64,000 nucleotides of DNA from Pseudomonas sp. ISL-84 (GTDB lineage: Bacteria; Bacillota; Bacilli; Bacillales; Cytobacillaceae): assembly GCA_018613035.1 (NCBI GenBank), contig JAGGRA010000022.1:47849-111848 (forward strand), read 5' to 3'. Under the pieces are notes generated by a model. It ran no database searches, was not told the origin of the DNA, and saw only the letters and a list, made by a program, of their open reading frames with translations. Of the stretch, positions 20,275 to 29,707 are shown in pieces. The position numbers and the translations under genes were made by a program. Each line of letters starts with the position of its first letter. Position 1 is the first letter of the stretch.

Positions 20275-21359
20275 TGAATAGTGTTTCCATCCAGACAGAT
20301 ACCAGAACCTATCCTGTTTTTATAGGTTCTGGGGCAATTGGCAGATTAAGCACATTTATTAAAGAGGCCTATCCGTCTATGACAAATTTAATGGTCATAA
20401 CAGATGAAACCGTTCGGGATCTTCACCTACCCGCACTAGAGTTAGAACTTAAGGGCACTGATGCGTGCATCTGCGCGGTGCCAAGCGGGGAAAAGGCAAA
20501 AACATTTGATGTGTACTATAATTGTTTAACTTTTGCATTAGAACACAAGCTTGACAGGAAATCACTCATTTTGGCATTTGGCGGTGGAGCTGTCGGCGAT
20601 TTGGGTGGTTTTGTCGCAGCCACATATATGAGAGGAATTCCTTTTATTCAAATCCCTACTACTATACTGGCCCATGATAGTGCGGTAGGTGGGAAAGTGG
20701 CAATTAATCATCCGTCAGGCAAAAACATGGTTGGGGCCTTTTATCAGCCTTCCGCAGTGTTTTATGATTTGGATTTTCTTAGTACCTTGCCTCCAAAAGA
20801 GAAACGTTCCGGATTTGCAGAGGTGATCAAGCATAGCTTGATCCATGATATTCAATTCTACTCAAATCTGAAGGAGCAGTTTCATTCTCTTGAAAAAATA
20901 CCGAGTGAGGAATTAAGCTTGATCCTTACAAAGGGGATAGAAATAAAAGGCGCCATAGTTGCTCAGGATGAAAAAGAGTCAGGGGTACGCGCTTTTTTAA
21001 ACTTTGGGCATACACTCGGCCATGCCATTGAAGCAGAGAAAGGCTATGGAGAGTGGACACATGGGGAATCCGTTGCTGTAGGGATGATCTTTGCTCTGGA
21101 ATTAAGCAGAAAGATATTCGGTTTAACATTCGAAATTAATGAATTCAAAAACTGGCTGTCTGCTCTTGGGTATCAGGTTACCTTACCACAAGAGCTATCA
21201 CATCAAAGTCTTCTGGAACGCATGAAGCAGGATAAAAAGTCAGAAGGCCAAAAAGTCCGGTTTGTTTTATTACAGGATATAGGGAAGCCGGTATTATACG
21301 AAGTTTCTGATGAACTGTTGCTAAAAGAACTAGAAAATTTTTCGAAGCAGCAAGGTTGA
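20274..21359 (+). CDS. aroB: 3-dehydroquinate synthase
   Basis: This NAD- and metal-dependent enzyme closes the carbocycle from DAHP. The 361-residue protein shows the NAD-binding GGGAVGDLGGF block near residues 102-112 and the metal-binding HSLIHD and GHTLGHAIE segments. It overlaps aroC by one base (TAATG), so the two are translationally coupled. Confidence 0.97.
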   Translation: MNSVSIQTDTRTYPVFIGSGAIGRLSTFIKEAYPSMTNLMVITDETVRDLHLPALELELKGTDACICAVPSGEKAKTFDVYYNCLTFALEHKLDRKSLILAFGGGAVGDLGGFVAATYMRGIPFIQIPTTILAHDSAVGGKVAINHPSGKNMVGAFYQPSAVFYDLDFLSTLPPKEKRSGFAEVIKHSLIHDIQFYSNLKEQFHSLEKIPSEELSLILTKGIEIKGAIVAQDEKESGVRAFLNFGHTLGHAIEAEKGYGEWTHGESVAVGMIFALELSRKIFGLTFEINEFKNWLSALGYQVTLPQELSHQSLLERMKQDKKSEGQKVRFVLLQDIGKPVLYEVSDELLLKELENFSKQQG

Positions 21360-21436
21360 CTTTGCCTTGAGCTGAGAATAAGAGCTTGGGATGACAGAAT
21401 AGAGACGCTCTATACCGTTTTTTGGAGGTGTTGCAA

Positions 21437-21811
21437 GTGATTCGAGGAGTGAGGGGAGCCGTCACCGTTGAAGAAAATAATGAATCTGAGATTATTGAGG
21501 CAACTGGGATGCTTGTTAGGGAAATGATACTGAAAAATAAAATAGAAGCAGAAGATGTAGCGTCCGTATTCATCTCTGTTACAGAAGAACTGACAGCAGC
21601 CTTTCCGGCAAAGGCGATGCGGTCATTAGAAGGATGGACATATGTTCCTGTGATGTGCATGAGGGAAATACCAGTTGAAGGGTCTCTGCCGAAATGTATT
21701 AGAGTTATGATGCATGTTAATTCAGACTCTCCGCAGCAGAATATTCACCATATTTATTTGCGTGAGGCAGTCCAGCTTCGTCCCGATCTTAAAACAATCA
21801 GCACAACATAG
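21437..21811 (+). CDS. aroH: Chorismate mutase, AroH type
   Basis: This is the monofunctional trimeric enzyme that rearranges chorismate to prephenate. The 124-residue protein has the characteristic start MIRGVRGAVTVEEN and the active-site Arg in VPVMCMREI. The start is GTG at 21437, seven bases after TTGGAGGTG; an upstream TTG at 21422 falls inside that ribosome site. Confidence 0.95.
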   Translation: MIRGVRGAVTVEENNESEIIEATGMLVREMILKNKIEAEDVASVFISVTEELTAAFPAKAMRSLEGWTYVPVMCMREIPVEGSLPKCIRVMMHVNSDSPQQNIHHIYLREAVQLRPDLKTISTT

Positions 21812-21869
21812 GACTCTCCTTACCGGAGAGTTAAATGGTAATAAGTTTAACTGTGAAATTTTGATAACT

Positions 21870-21990
21870 GTCTAGCTCCAGGCGCCATCGGCTTGAGGTC
21901 TTAAGTCAATCGCTTCTGAAGGCAAAGAATGCCTCCTGCCAGCGCTCGCCTTAAGCTTTGCACCGAAAGGCGGGCGCCTTGCGCTTTTCA
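21870..21990 (+). repeat. Family B intergenic repeat at the aroH/hisC junction
   Basis: The element begins GTCTAGCTCCAGGCGCC and ends GGCGCCTTGCGCTTTTC, with a CAGGCGCC/GGCGCCTT inverted pair and internal short inverted repeats. This type of GC-rich repeat is, to my knowledge, common in Bacillaceae genomes and is unlike family A. It occupies the spot where trpEDCFBA stands in B. subtilis. Confidence 0.65.
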
Positions 21991-22060
21991 GATATATGAG
22001 CATATCATTTTTACTTTAATACGATAATATGTAAAAGTAAATATTAAGAGGTGGAATTGT

Positions 22061-23161
22061 ATGAAATGGAAGGAACAGCTTCTGAATTTAACTCCTTACC
22101 AGCCGGGAAAATCAATTGATCAAGTCAAAAAAGAATATGGGCTGGAAAAAATAGTGAAACTTGCTTCTAATGAAAATCCAATTGGATGTTCGGAAAAAGT
22201 TCTTTTCGCAATGAATCAGTCCCCTTCATTTTTTGCGCTATATCCAGATGGATATGCTACTGAATTGCGTACGGTTTTGGCGAATCACTTGTCGGTCGAA
22301 GAAGAGCAGATCATTTTTGGAAATGGTTCCGATGAAATCATACAAATGATCTCAAGAGCATTGCTTGGCCCGGATACAAACACCGTTATGGCTGCTCCGA
22401 CCTTCCCGCAATATAAGCATAATGCTGTCATAGAAGGTGCTGAAATCAGGGAGATTCCGTTGGTGAATGGCGAACATGACCTTGATGCAATGCTGGCTGC
22501 TATTGATGAAAATACCGCTGTCTTGTGGGTTTGCAGCCCTAATAATCCAACAGGGAATTATGTTAATGAATCTTCATTGCAATCTTTCCTGAAAAAAGTG
22601 CCTGAAGACATTTTGGTTGTTCTTGATGAGGCTTACTATGAATATGTAGTAGCCGATGACTACTATCATGCACTTGATTTAATCAGCCAATATAAAAACT
22701 TGATTGTGCTGCGCACTTTTTCAAAAATTTACGGATTAGCGAGCCTTCGGGTGGGATATGGAATCGCAAATCCTGAAACAATTAGAGCTTTGGAGCCTGT
22801 ACGGGAGCCGTTTAACGTAAATAAGTTTGCTCAGGCAGCTGCAGCTGCAGCTATTGGCGACCAGCAGTTTATCGAAAGCTGCAGGCAAAAAAATCGTGAA
22901 GGCCTTGAACAATTTTATGCTTTTTGCAAGAAGCACGGACTTCAATACTTCCCGTCACAAGGAAACTTCATTTTAATTAATTTTAATGCTGATTCGAACG
23001 AAGTGTTTCAGTTCCTTCTTGAAAAGGGATATATCGTCCGTTCTGGTAAAGCTCTTGGTTTCCCGGATTCTGTCCGTGTGACTGTTGGTTCCCGGGAGCA
23101 AAACGAAGGTGTCCTTAAAGCAATGGAACAGTACCTGGCTAAACAGGCTGCTGCGTTATGA
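22061..23161 (+). CDS. hisC: Histidinol-phosphate aminotransferase
   Basis: This PLP-dependent transaminase acts in histidine synthesis; in Bacillus it also serves tyrosine and phenylalanine synthesis. The 366-residue protein shows SPNNPTGN near residue 159 and the PLP-lysine block TFSKIYGLASLRVGYG near 221-236. It starts behind AAGAGGTGG. It lies next to tyrA within the aromatic block, consistent with the dual role. Confidence 0.96.
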   Translation: MKWKEQLLNLTPYQPGKSIDQVKKEYGLEKIVKLASNENPIGCSEKVLFAMNQSPSFFALYPDGYATELRTVLANHLSVEEEQIIFGNGSDEIIQMISRALLGPDTNTVMAAPTFPQYKHNAVIEGAEIREIPLVNGEHDLDAMLAAIDENTAVLWVCSPNNPTGNYVNESSLQSFLKKVPEDILVVLDEAYYEYVVADDYYHALDLISQYKNLIVLRTFSKIYGLASLRVGYGIANPETIRALEPVREPFNVNKFAQAAAAAAIGDQQFIESCRQKNREGLEQFYAFCKKHGLQYFPSQGNFILINFNADSNEVFQFLLEKGYIVRSGKALGFPDSVRVTVGSREQNEGVLKAMEQYLAKQAAAL

Positions 23162-23211
23162 TATAAATTTTCCGCAATGGATCTACTCCATTTTATAGAA
23201 AAACCCATTTA

Positions 23212-23245
23212 TTCAGAGGCATCTTCATGCCTCTGAATTATTTTT
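23212..23245 (+). terminator. Intrinsic terminator after hisC
   Basis: TTCAGAGGCAT pairs with ATGCCTCTGAA around a CTTC loop, followed by TTATTTTT. It makes hisC and tyrA at least partly separate transcripts. Confidence 0.9.
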
Positions 23246-23262
23246 AAAAAGGCGGTGAGGGG

Positions 23263-24369
23263 ATGAGAGGAAGAGTCTTTGTAATTGGCCTTGGGTTAAT
23301 TGGCGGTTCTCTGGCGTTGTCCATAAAAAGAGCTCACAGAGAATCAGTCATCATTGGCCATGATGTAAATAAAGAGCAGTCCCGTCTGGCCGAAATGCTT
23401 GGCGTAGTGGACGAAATTGCACTTACGATTGAAGAGGGAGCTTCAGAAGCAGACCTGATTTTAATAGCTGCACCTGTACAGGAAACAGAAAGAATCATAC
23501 ATATGTTAAAAGAATGCAAATTGAAGGAAACTGTTATCATATCGGATGCCGGCAGCACCAAAAAGGAGATTGTGTGCTGTGCCAAAGTCCTAAAAGAAAT
23601 GGGCATCACATTTGTTGGCGGTCATCCAATGGCTGGATCTCATAAGAGCGGTGTAACGGCAGCCAAAGCTTTGTTATTTGAGAATGCCTTTTATCTGTTA
23701 ACACCAGACGAGCATATTTCAGATACTGAGATTGCCAAGCTAAAGGAATGGCTTTCAGGTACAAAAGCGAAGTTTTTAACCATCTCACCGGAAGAACATG
23801 ATTATATTACGGGAATAGTCAGCCATTTTCCTCACATGGTTGCCGCTTCTCTTGTCCATCAGGCAGAAAAAACGAGCCACACCCAAACACTTATACCAAG
23901 ATTGGCAGCAGGCGGATTCAGGGATATTACGAGAATTGCATCTAGCAGCCCTGCCATGTGGAGAGATATCCTGCTTCAGAATAAAGAAGTTCTTCTGGGC
24001 TTGATGGAGGAATGGCAGGAAGAGATGGAGAAGGTGAAAAAAATGCTGAACAAAGAAAATAGTGCTGGCATTTTTGAATATTTTTCCCGGGCTAAAAGAT
24101 TCAGGGATGAATTGCCGCAAAAAGAAAAAGGGGCAATTCCGGCATTTTATGATCTTTTTGTAGATGTCCCCGATTATCCTGGTGTCATTTCCGAGATTAC
24201 GGGATACTTGGCGAAAGAAGAAATAAGCATTACTAATATAAGAATCCTGGAGACAAGGGAAGAGATTTATGGAGTCCTGGTAATCAGTTTTCAAACAGAT
24301 GAGGACCGTGAACGTGCAATTGGATGTATAGAGCAATATACTAGCTATGAAACAACTATCGGACTATAA
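23263..24369 (+). CDS. tyrA: Prephenate dehydrogenase with ACT domain
   Basis: This enzyme oxidatively decarboxylates prephenate to 4-hydroxyphenylpyruvate for tyrosine. The N-terminal Rossmann motif GLGLIGGSLA is near residues 9-18, and the catalytic GGHPMAGSHKSG is near 119-130. A C-terminal ACT domain (about residues 296-366) is the expected site of tyrosine feedback. The ATG follows AAGGCGGTGAGG. Confidence 0.96.
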   Translation: MRGRVFVIGLGLIGGSLALSIKRAHRESVIIGHDVNKEQSRLAEMLGVVDEIALTIEEGASEADLILIAAPVQETERIIHMLKECKLKETVIISDAGSTKKEIVCCAKVLKEMGITFVGGHPMAGSHKSGVTAAKALLFENAFYLLTPDEHISDTEIAKLKEWLSGTKAKFLTISPEEHDYITGIVSHFPHMVAASLVHQAEKTSHTQTLIPRLAAGGFRDITRIASSSPAMWRDILLQNKEVLLGLMEEWQEEMEKVKKMLNKENSAGIFEYFSRAKRFRDELPQKEKGAIPAFYDLFVDVPDYPGVISEITGYLAKEEISITNIRILETREEIYGVLVISFQTDEDRERAIGCIEQYTSYETTIGL

Positions 24370-24417
24370 AGAGGATCAGGGGATGGCCTTCTTTAAACCA
24401 GTTTAAAGGGTGATAAT

Positions 24418-25707
24418 ATGAATCCAGCGAAGCTGAATACAAATTTACAAGGATTAAGAGGAGAAATAGCAGTACCCGGGGATAAATCGATATCCCATCG
24501 CTCCATTATGTTTGGAGCGATAGCAAAAGGAAAGACCAATATAACCAATTTTTTATTGGGCGAGGATTGCTTAAGCACCATTTCCTGCTTCCGTAAGCTT
24601 GGCGTCTATATCGAACAGGAAGACGATCAGGTCACAGTTAGCGGCAGGGGGCTAGAAGGGCTGCAGGAACCTGCAGATATTTTGGATGTAGGCAATTCCG
24701 GTACGACAATCCGGCTGCTGATGGGGATCCTTGCCGGCCGCCCTTTCCATTCTGTGCTTGTTGGTGACGAGTCTATTGCGAAAAGGCCTATGACAAGAGT
24801 GACCAAACCGTTAAGCTTATTCGGTGCCGAAATTAACGGCAGAAAGAATGGCGAGTATACGCCTCTTTCGGTTAATGGCGGACAATTAGCAGGTGTATCC
24901 TACGAGTTGCCTGTTGCAAGTGCACAGGTTAAATCATCGCTGCTCTTCGCAGGCTTGCAGGCAAGCGGAGAAACGGTTATAATCGAGCCCGTAAAGACCC
25001 GCGATCATACAGAAAGAATGATTAGACAGTTTGGCGGGGAAATTGAGACAGACGGACACACAATCCGAATTCAGGGCGGCCAAACGTTAACAGGAACAGA
25101 GATTCATGTTCCAGGAGACATATCTTCTGCTGCGTTCTTCCTGGTCGCAGGAGCTATCGTACCGGAAAGTGAAATCAGATTGAAAAACGTCGGCTTAAAC
25201 CCAACAAGGACAGGCATTATTGACGTAATGCAAAAAATGGGCGCCGACATCAGTATAAAACCATATGAAAATGGTTCATCAGAGCCTGCCGGAGACATAA
25301 CGATTAGAACATCTTCCCTTACCGGAACAGTTATTGAGGGAGACCTTGTACCCCGCCTGATTGATGAAATTCCCGTTATTGCGCTGCTGGCTACACAAGC
25401 AGAAGGAGATACGGTAATTAAAGATGCAGAGGAACTCAAAGTAAAGGAAACCAATCGGATTGATACGGTTGTAAATGAACTGTTAAAGCTTGGGGCCAAT
25501 ATTGTTGCCACTGAGGATGGAATGATCATCAAAGGGAAATCCCCGTTATCAGGCGGGACAGTATCCAGCCACGGTGACCATAGAATAGGGATGATGCTTG
25601 CAGTAGCAGCAGCTATTTCCAGCGGTGAAGTCCACTTGCATCAGAAAGAAGCTATATCCGTTTCTTATCCTTCTTTTTTTGAGCACTTCGAAAGCCTTTT
25701 AAAATAA
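24418..25707 (+). CDS. aroA: 3-phosphoshikimate 1-carboxyvinyltransferase (EPSP synthase)
   Basis: This enzyme joins phosphoenolpyruvate to shikimate 3-phosphate. The 429-residue protein has DKSISHRS near residues 22-29, GNSGTTIRL near 91-99, [10 protein letters not shown] near 164-173 and the C-terminal DHRIGMML. B. subtilis names it aroE. It is preceded by AAAGGGTG and closes the aromatic gene block. Confidence 0.97.
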   Translation: MNPAKLNTNLQGLRGEIAVPGDKSISHRSIMFGAIAKGKTNITNFLLGEDCLSTISCFRKLGVYIEQEDDQVTVSGRGLEGLQEPADILDVGNSGTTIRLLMGILAGRPFHSVLVGDESIAKRPMTRVTKPLSLFGAEINGRKNGEYTPLSVNGGQLAGVSYELPVASAQVKSSLLFAGLQASGETVIIEPVKTRDHTERMIRQFGGEIETDGHTIRIQGGQTLTGTEIHVPGDISSAAFFLVAGAIVPESEIRLKNVGLNPTRTGIIDVMQKMGADISIKPYENGSSEPAGDITIRTSSLTGTVIEGDLVPRLIDEIPVIALLATQAEGDTVIKDAEELKVKETNRIDTVVNELLKLGANIVATEDGMIIKGKSPLSGGTVSSHGDHRIGMMLAVAAAISSGEVHLHQKEAISVSYPSFFEHFESLLK

Positions 25708-25725
25708 AAGACCTTCTTATTTGCC

Positions 25726-25749
25726 TGTTGATTTCCGATCTAATCAACA
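25726..25749 (-). repeat. Family A repeat, minimal form
   Basis: Only the inner inverted pair TGTTGATT/AATCAACA remains, separated by eight bases that include TCCGATC. It resembles the centre of the short copy at 6319. Confidence 0.55.
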
Positions 25750-25808
25750 GAACATTTTCAAAAATAGGCTTTAACAAACCAAAGTAAAAATGGCACTATA
25801 AAACATAG

Positions 25809-25839
25809 AAAAAGGGCTGTTCATCCGCAGCTCTTTTTC
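25809..25839 (+). terminator. Intrinsic terminator after aroA
   Basis: AAAAAGGGCTG and CAGCTCTTTTT flank an eight-base loop with a T tail. Confidence 0.85.
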
Positions 25840-25905
25840 TATTGAATAGTCATATTTTCTGGAAAAATACATAGCTTGTCATAAGACCGTTTAGAGGGTG
25901 GTTTT

Positions 25906-26811
25906 ATGACTTATATAATTGAGAATGCGAATATTTTAAAGGAAGACAAGCTCAAGAAGGTATCATTGCTAGTCAAGACTAATGAATTTTCTTTGATGCA
26001 GCCTGAACTGAAAAGGTTTCAATTTACCAGAATGGATGCAGCCCCATTTATCATGACTTCAGGTTTTATTGTCCTGGATACAGAAATTCCTCTGGAAAAG
26101 CCTTTTTTAGAGTTGAAGGACTATTATATCAAGGAGTTCATACTTAAAGGATGTACGGCTTTCCTTACTGCTGCTGCTGTTAAACATGAATACTCGATGA
26201 AGAGTGATATTAAAGGCCTTAGGGCACGTTTGTTAAGCAGTCCGATTGATTATATTATTGGAGTAAGGATTCCAGTTCGTTTATTGACTCCTTCTTTTAT
26301 GAGAAAGTGCAAGAGGGAGAGGGTGCCTGTTGTGTTCGTTGAGGTCAGGGATACCCAGGAGCTGGAACAAGTTCCCTGGGGGTGGATACGTGAGTCCATG
26401 TTTCCTTATAATTGCCCGCTTGCCCCTGTTTTTTTAGGAAGGAATGAAAAGGAGAAAAGCAGAATTAAAAGAGTATGGGACAGATTGATGAAGGAACAGA
26501 AAATTCCTTCCATGCCGGACGAGCTGAAAGAGCATGAACCTCTTTCCCGCACGATCCTTTCTAAGGCTGGAATTTATCCGTTAAAGGGCAATATTCAGCA
26601 GGGCGGTGAGGCAACCTATAATTTATACTTGAAGCCCAGCGAAGGCCTTACCATTGAAGAATCGGAGCTGTTTCATTATCATAGAGATACACTTGCTGTT
26701 ACTGTCCAAAGAGGAAAAGTGGTCCGGGCGGGACAAGAAGTTGTTTTTCGTTCCGGATTTGGCGATCATATTAAAATTAATACACCCGCTTACTTTAAAA
26801 TAGACGATTAG
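25906..26811 (+). CDS. Unrecognised protein, amidohydrolase-like without metal ligands
   Basis: I do not recognise this 301-residue soluble protein from B. subtilis gene order. Its N-terminus (IENANILKEDKLKKVSLLVK, then TRMDAAPFIMTSGFIVLDTE near residues 42-61) has the rhythm of the amidohydrolase entry strand, where active enzymes have PGFIDxHxH. The two metal-binding histidines are absent. The C-terminus (GKVVRAGQEVVFRSGFG) resembles the composite beta domain of the same superfamily. I infer a catalytically inactive relative. It has an AGAGGGTGG ribosome site and is followed after 19 bases by ypiA, so the two are probably co-transcribed. Confidence 0.6.
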   Translation: MTYIIENANILKEDKLKKVSLLVKTNEFSLMQPELKRFQFTRMDAAPFIMTSGFIVLDTEIPLEKPFLELKDYYIKEFILKGCTAFLTAAAVKHEYSMKSDIKGLRARLLSSPIDYIIGVRIPVRLLTPSFMRKCKRERVPVVFVEVRDTQELEQVPWGWIRESMFPYNCPLAPVFLGRNEKEKSRIKRVWDRLMKEQKIPSMPDELKEHEPLSRTILSKAGIYPLKGNIQQGGEATYNLYLKPSEGLTIEESELFHYHRDTLAVTVQRGKVVRAGQEVVFRSGFGDHIKINTPAYFKIDD

Positions 26812-26830
26812 CATTCGAAAGGAATTTAGT

Positions 26831-28099
26831 ATGGATAAAGTAAATAAAATCATTACTCTATTAGAAAACGGTCAACATGAAGAAGCATTGGAGAGCTACC
26901 AGCAAATCCTGCTTGGCGGTTCGCATGAGGAAAGGTTCCTGCTGGCTGAAGAACTCTTTCAGTATGGTTTCCTTGAAGAAGCAAAAGCACTATATGAACG
27001 GCTCCTTGAAGCTTATCCCGAAGAGGGGGAACTGCTTGTATTATTAGCGGAGACACATATAGATCTTGGAAATGAGGAGGAAGCAATCCTCGTCCTAGAA
27101 AGAATAAATGAGCAAGATCCCAGTTATCCGCAGTCACTGCTTTTGCTAGCCGATCTTTATCAAATGGACGGCTTATTCGAGGTTAGTGAACAAAAACTGC
27201 TAAAAGCCAAAAATATCCTGCCGGAAGAGGTTATTGTAGATTTTGCCTTGGGAGAGCTTTATGCTGAACAAGGAAAATTTCTTGAAGCCATCCGGGTTTA
27301 TGAAAAGGTCCTGGAAAAAGAGGAAAACATTGCTGGCATTAATGTTAACCAAAGAATGGGGGATGTTCTTAGCGCTGGAGGAGCATTTGAAGAGGCACTC
27401 CCGTACTACGAAAAAGCGCTGGAGGACAAACTCGAAATCAATACTCTGTTCAGTTATGCTTTCACAGCACTTCAGGCTGGCTTTAACCGGACAGCTATCG
27501 AAAAATTCACTGAACTAAAAGAGCTTGATCCTGAATATCATTCTCTGTATTTATATCTTGCCCAGGCTCATGAGCGGGAAGAAGAGGCTGCTAAGGGTCT
27601 GGAAGCTGTTAAGGAAGGCATTAAGCAGGATGAATTCAATAAGGAGCTATTCTATTATGGAGGCAAATTGTCTCTGAAGAATAGTGATGAAAAAGAGGCT
27701 GAAGATATGTTCAGGCAGGCTCTCGCGCTTGATCCTGAATACATTCAGGCTGCCATTACATTAAATAAAATCCTGCTTCAGCAGGAAAGATTTGAAGATG
27801 TGATCGAAATTGTAAATATGATGAATGACCATAATGAAGAAGAACCGCAGCTTTTGTGGGATGCTGCTATTGCCTATCAAAATATTGAAGAATATTCAGA
27901 GGCATTAAACAAATACCAGCTTGCATATACTTTCTTTAAACAGCAGCCGGATTTTCTCTCCGATTACGGATATTTTTTAATTGAGGAAGGAAAAAGGGAA
28001 GATGCTGCCGAAATTTTTAATACATTAATCAAACTGGAACCGGGCAATGAAGAATATCAGGATGTTCTGCAAAGACTTACGGATGATTTTCTTGCTTAA
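26831..28099 (+). CDS. ypiA: Tetratricopeptide repeat protein YpiA
   Basis: This 422-residue soluble protein is built almost entirely of TPR helical hairpins (for example EALPYYEKALEDKLE and EDMFRQALALDPEY), giving a protein-binding superhelix. It matches B. subtilis YpiA in place and repeat content. YpiA, together with YpiB, has been linked to ClpCP-dependent turnover of MurA; that is literature knowledge, not visible in the sequence. Confidence 0.88.
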   Translation: MDKVNKIITLLENGQHEEALESYQQILLGGSHEERFLLAEELFQYGFLEEAKALYERLLEAYPEEGELLVLLAETHIDLGNEEEAILVLERINEQDPSYPQSLLLLADLYQMDGLFEVSEQKLLKAKNILPEEVIVDFALGELYAEQGKFLEAIRVYEKVLEKEENIAGINVNQRMGDVLSAGGAFEEALPYYEKALEDKLEINTLFSYAFTALQAGFNRTAIEKFTELKELDPEYHSLYLYLAQAHEREEEAAKGLEAVKEGIKQDEFNKELFYYGGKLSLKNSDEKEAEDMFRQALALDPEYIQAAITLNKILLQQERFEDVIEIVNMMNDHNEEEPQLLWDAAIAYQNIEEYSEALNKYQLAYTFFKQQPDFLSDYGYFLIEEGKREDAAEIFNTLIKLEPGNEEYQDVLQRLTDDFLA

Positions 28100-28203
28100 A
28101 TAAGGAAGCTTGGCAACAAGAAGTGTTTTTCCTCGTTGGAGGGCTGACTTATTGAAAACTCAGTTTTGCCAAATTTGTTTGTAAGCAGAGGAGGGAATCA
28201 AAA

Positions 28204-28749
28204 ATGGCGACCCCTGTATCTGTCAACGAGAAGAAAGACTTTATACGCTGGTTTTTAAATCATTATCAGCTGAAAAGAAGGGAATGTGTCTGGATCCTCA
28301 ATTATTTGATGAGCCATGACCAGCTGATGGAAAAAGTGCACTTTGTGGAGCAGGCACAGTACTGCCCGCGCGGATTGATCATGTCCACCCATTGTGTGGA
28401 TGAAGTCCCTTTCCGTTTTTACAAAGAGAATGTAATGACAACAGATGCTGAAAAATCGTTCCATGATATCAGGTTAAATCGAGATGAGGAAATTTACATC
28501 CAGCTTAATTTCCACGCTTCCAATAAGGCTCATCAGTATGCTGCAGTTATGGAAGAAAATCCTTTTATGCCAAAAAGCCTGCAAATCAGTGAAAAGGATC
28601 GGCTGATTGCTGAAAGATTCCTGACTGAAAGCCTGGAGAAATTTAGAAGGGAAAAGCTTCTTGAGTTAATTGATGAGGCGCTGGATAAACAGGATAAAAA
28701 AGCTTTCAGTATCTTAACCCAGCAGTTAAATAAATTGGAAACAACCTAA
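28204..28749 (+). CDS. ypiB: ReoY/YpiB family protein
   Basis: This 181-residue member of the UPF0302 family is equivalent to Listeria ReoY and B. subtilis YpiB. These factors promote degradation of MurA by ClpCP and so restrain peptidoglycan precursor synthesis. Conserved features seen are the start [26 protein letters not shown] segment and the [12 protein letters not shown] block. A strong GAGGAGGG precedes the ATG. Confidence 0.9.
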   Translation: MATPVSVNEKKDFIRWFLNHYQLKRRECVWILNYLMSHDQLMEKVHFVEQAQYCPRGLIMSTHCVDEVPFRFYKENVMTTDAEKSFHDIRLNRDEEIYIQLNFHASNKAHQYAAVMEENPFMPKSLQISEKDRLIAERFLTESLEKFRREKLLELIDEALDKQDKKAFSILTQQLNKLETT

Positions 28750-28796
28750 GCCTTGCTTTTTCAAAAGCAGGGCTCTTATTTTGCTCTTTTTTGATG

Positions 28797-28976
28797 GTTA
28801 TTTCGTAAACTTTGTTGCTTTTTAAACAAGTAGTGAGGAGTGGTTGATTTCAGCTCCAGGATGTTCAGCGAACCGCGGGACAGAGGGAGACCTGTCATTA
28901 CCTCGGAGAGGGTTCTGAATCTCCCGCGGAATACCAGATTCTTAGAGGAAATTAAAAGAAAAGTTCAACAGAGCTT
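28797..28976 (-). repeat. Family A repeat, degenerate copy in minus orientation
   Basis: GGTTGATTTCAGCTCC at 28842 is the reversed right end of the family. The left flank ACTTTGTTGCTTTTTAAACAAG is shared almost base for base with the copy at 60464. CCGCGGG and CCCGCGG arms are present. The right side ends TTCAACAGAGC. It fills most of the ypiB/ypiF gap. Confidence 0.65.
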
Positions 28977-29093
28977 TTTTACCTGATAAAATCGAATAGT
29001 AATCCCCCATCCCCACTCGGAGTTTCTGGTTTGTTGCATAGCTGCGGATAATGATATAGTAAATAGGTAAAATACTGTAATGGAGTGAATAAA

Positions 29094-29558
29094 ATGAAGT
29101 GGATTTCACAGGACATCGATATGTTCCTGAAAGAAAAACAATATGTAGATACTGCTGTACTGCCCCTGCTTCCGGTTTCATTCGGCGATGATATAAAACA
29201 GTCAGTCGCCATGACTGAATTCATATCTCTCCTCAGTGTGCAGCTTGAACGGCAATTTAGAGGCCGCCTCATTATGCTCCCTGGGTATGCTTATTTAAAA
29301 TCAGCTTCAGAGGACAAGCTTGTAAGCGGCTTAAGTGAATGGGAAGCAGAGTTGAAATCCCAAGGATTTAAGCATATTTTCCATTTAACCTCGGACAGCA
29401 TGTGGAAGGCGCTTGAAGATCGTTTAGAGGGCGGGGTAATATGGCTGCCATCTCTGCCTCTTGAGCACATGGATGAAAACTATAAAAATTCAATTTTGGA
29501 GGATCAAGTGAAGCAGCTTCTTAACTTGTTTGTGCAAAAATGGCAAAATGGTGAATAG
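29094..29558 (+). CDS. ypiF: DUF2487 family protein YpiF
   Basis: This 154-residue soluble protein of unknown function sits between ypiB and qcrA, as in B. subtilis. I chose the ATG at 29094 over the GTG at 29085 because TGGAGTG provides a ribosome site at 29081-29087. No catalytic motif is seen. Confidence 0.82.
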   Translation: MKWISQDIDMFLKEKQYVDTAVLPLLPVSFGDDIKQSVAMTEFISLLSVQLERQFRGRLIMLPGYAYLKSASEDKLVSGLSEWEAELKSQGFKHIFHLTSDSMWKALEDRLEGGVIWLPSLPLEHMDENYKNSILEDQVKQLLNLFVQKWQNGE

Positions 29559-29605
29559 TGTGAATTTTAAGTCACCCCATTTACATGTTTCGCCAAAGGA
29601 TTATA

Positions 29606-29634
29606 TTGACCTTACATAAAGATTGATATATCAT
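29606..29634 (+). promoter_or_regulatory. Predicted SigA promoter of the qcr operon
   Basis: TTGACC at 29606-29611 and TATCAT at 29629-29634 have a 17-base spacer. It lies about 75 bases before qcrA. Confidence 0.65.
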
Positions 29635-29707
29635 TGTTATGTCCTAGTTTTATATTGTGTTGAATTTTGTCCGTTGGACTTAACTTCATAATAGAGGGGG
29701 GAAAAGT

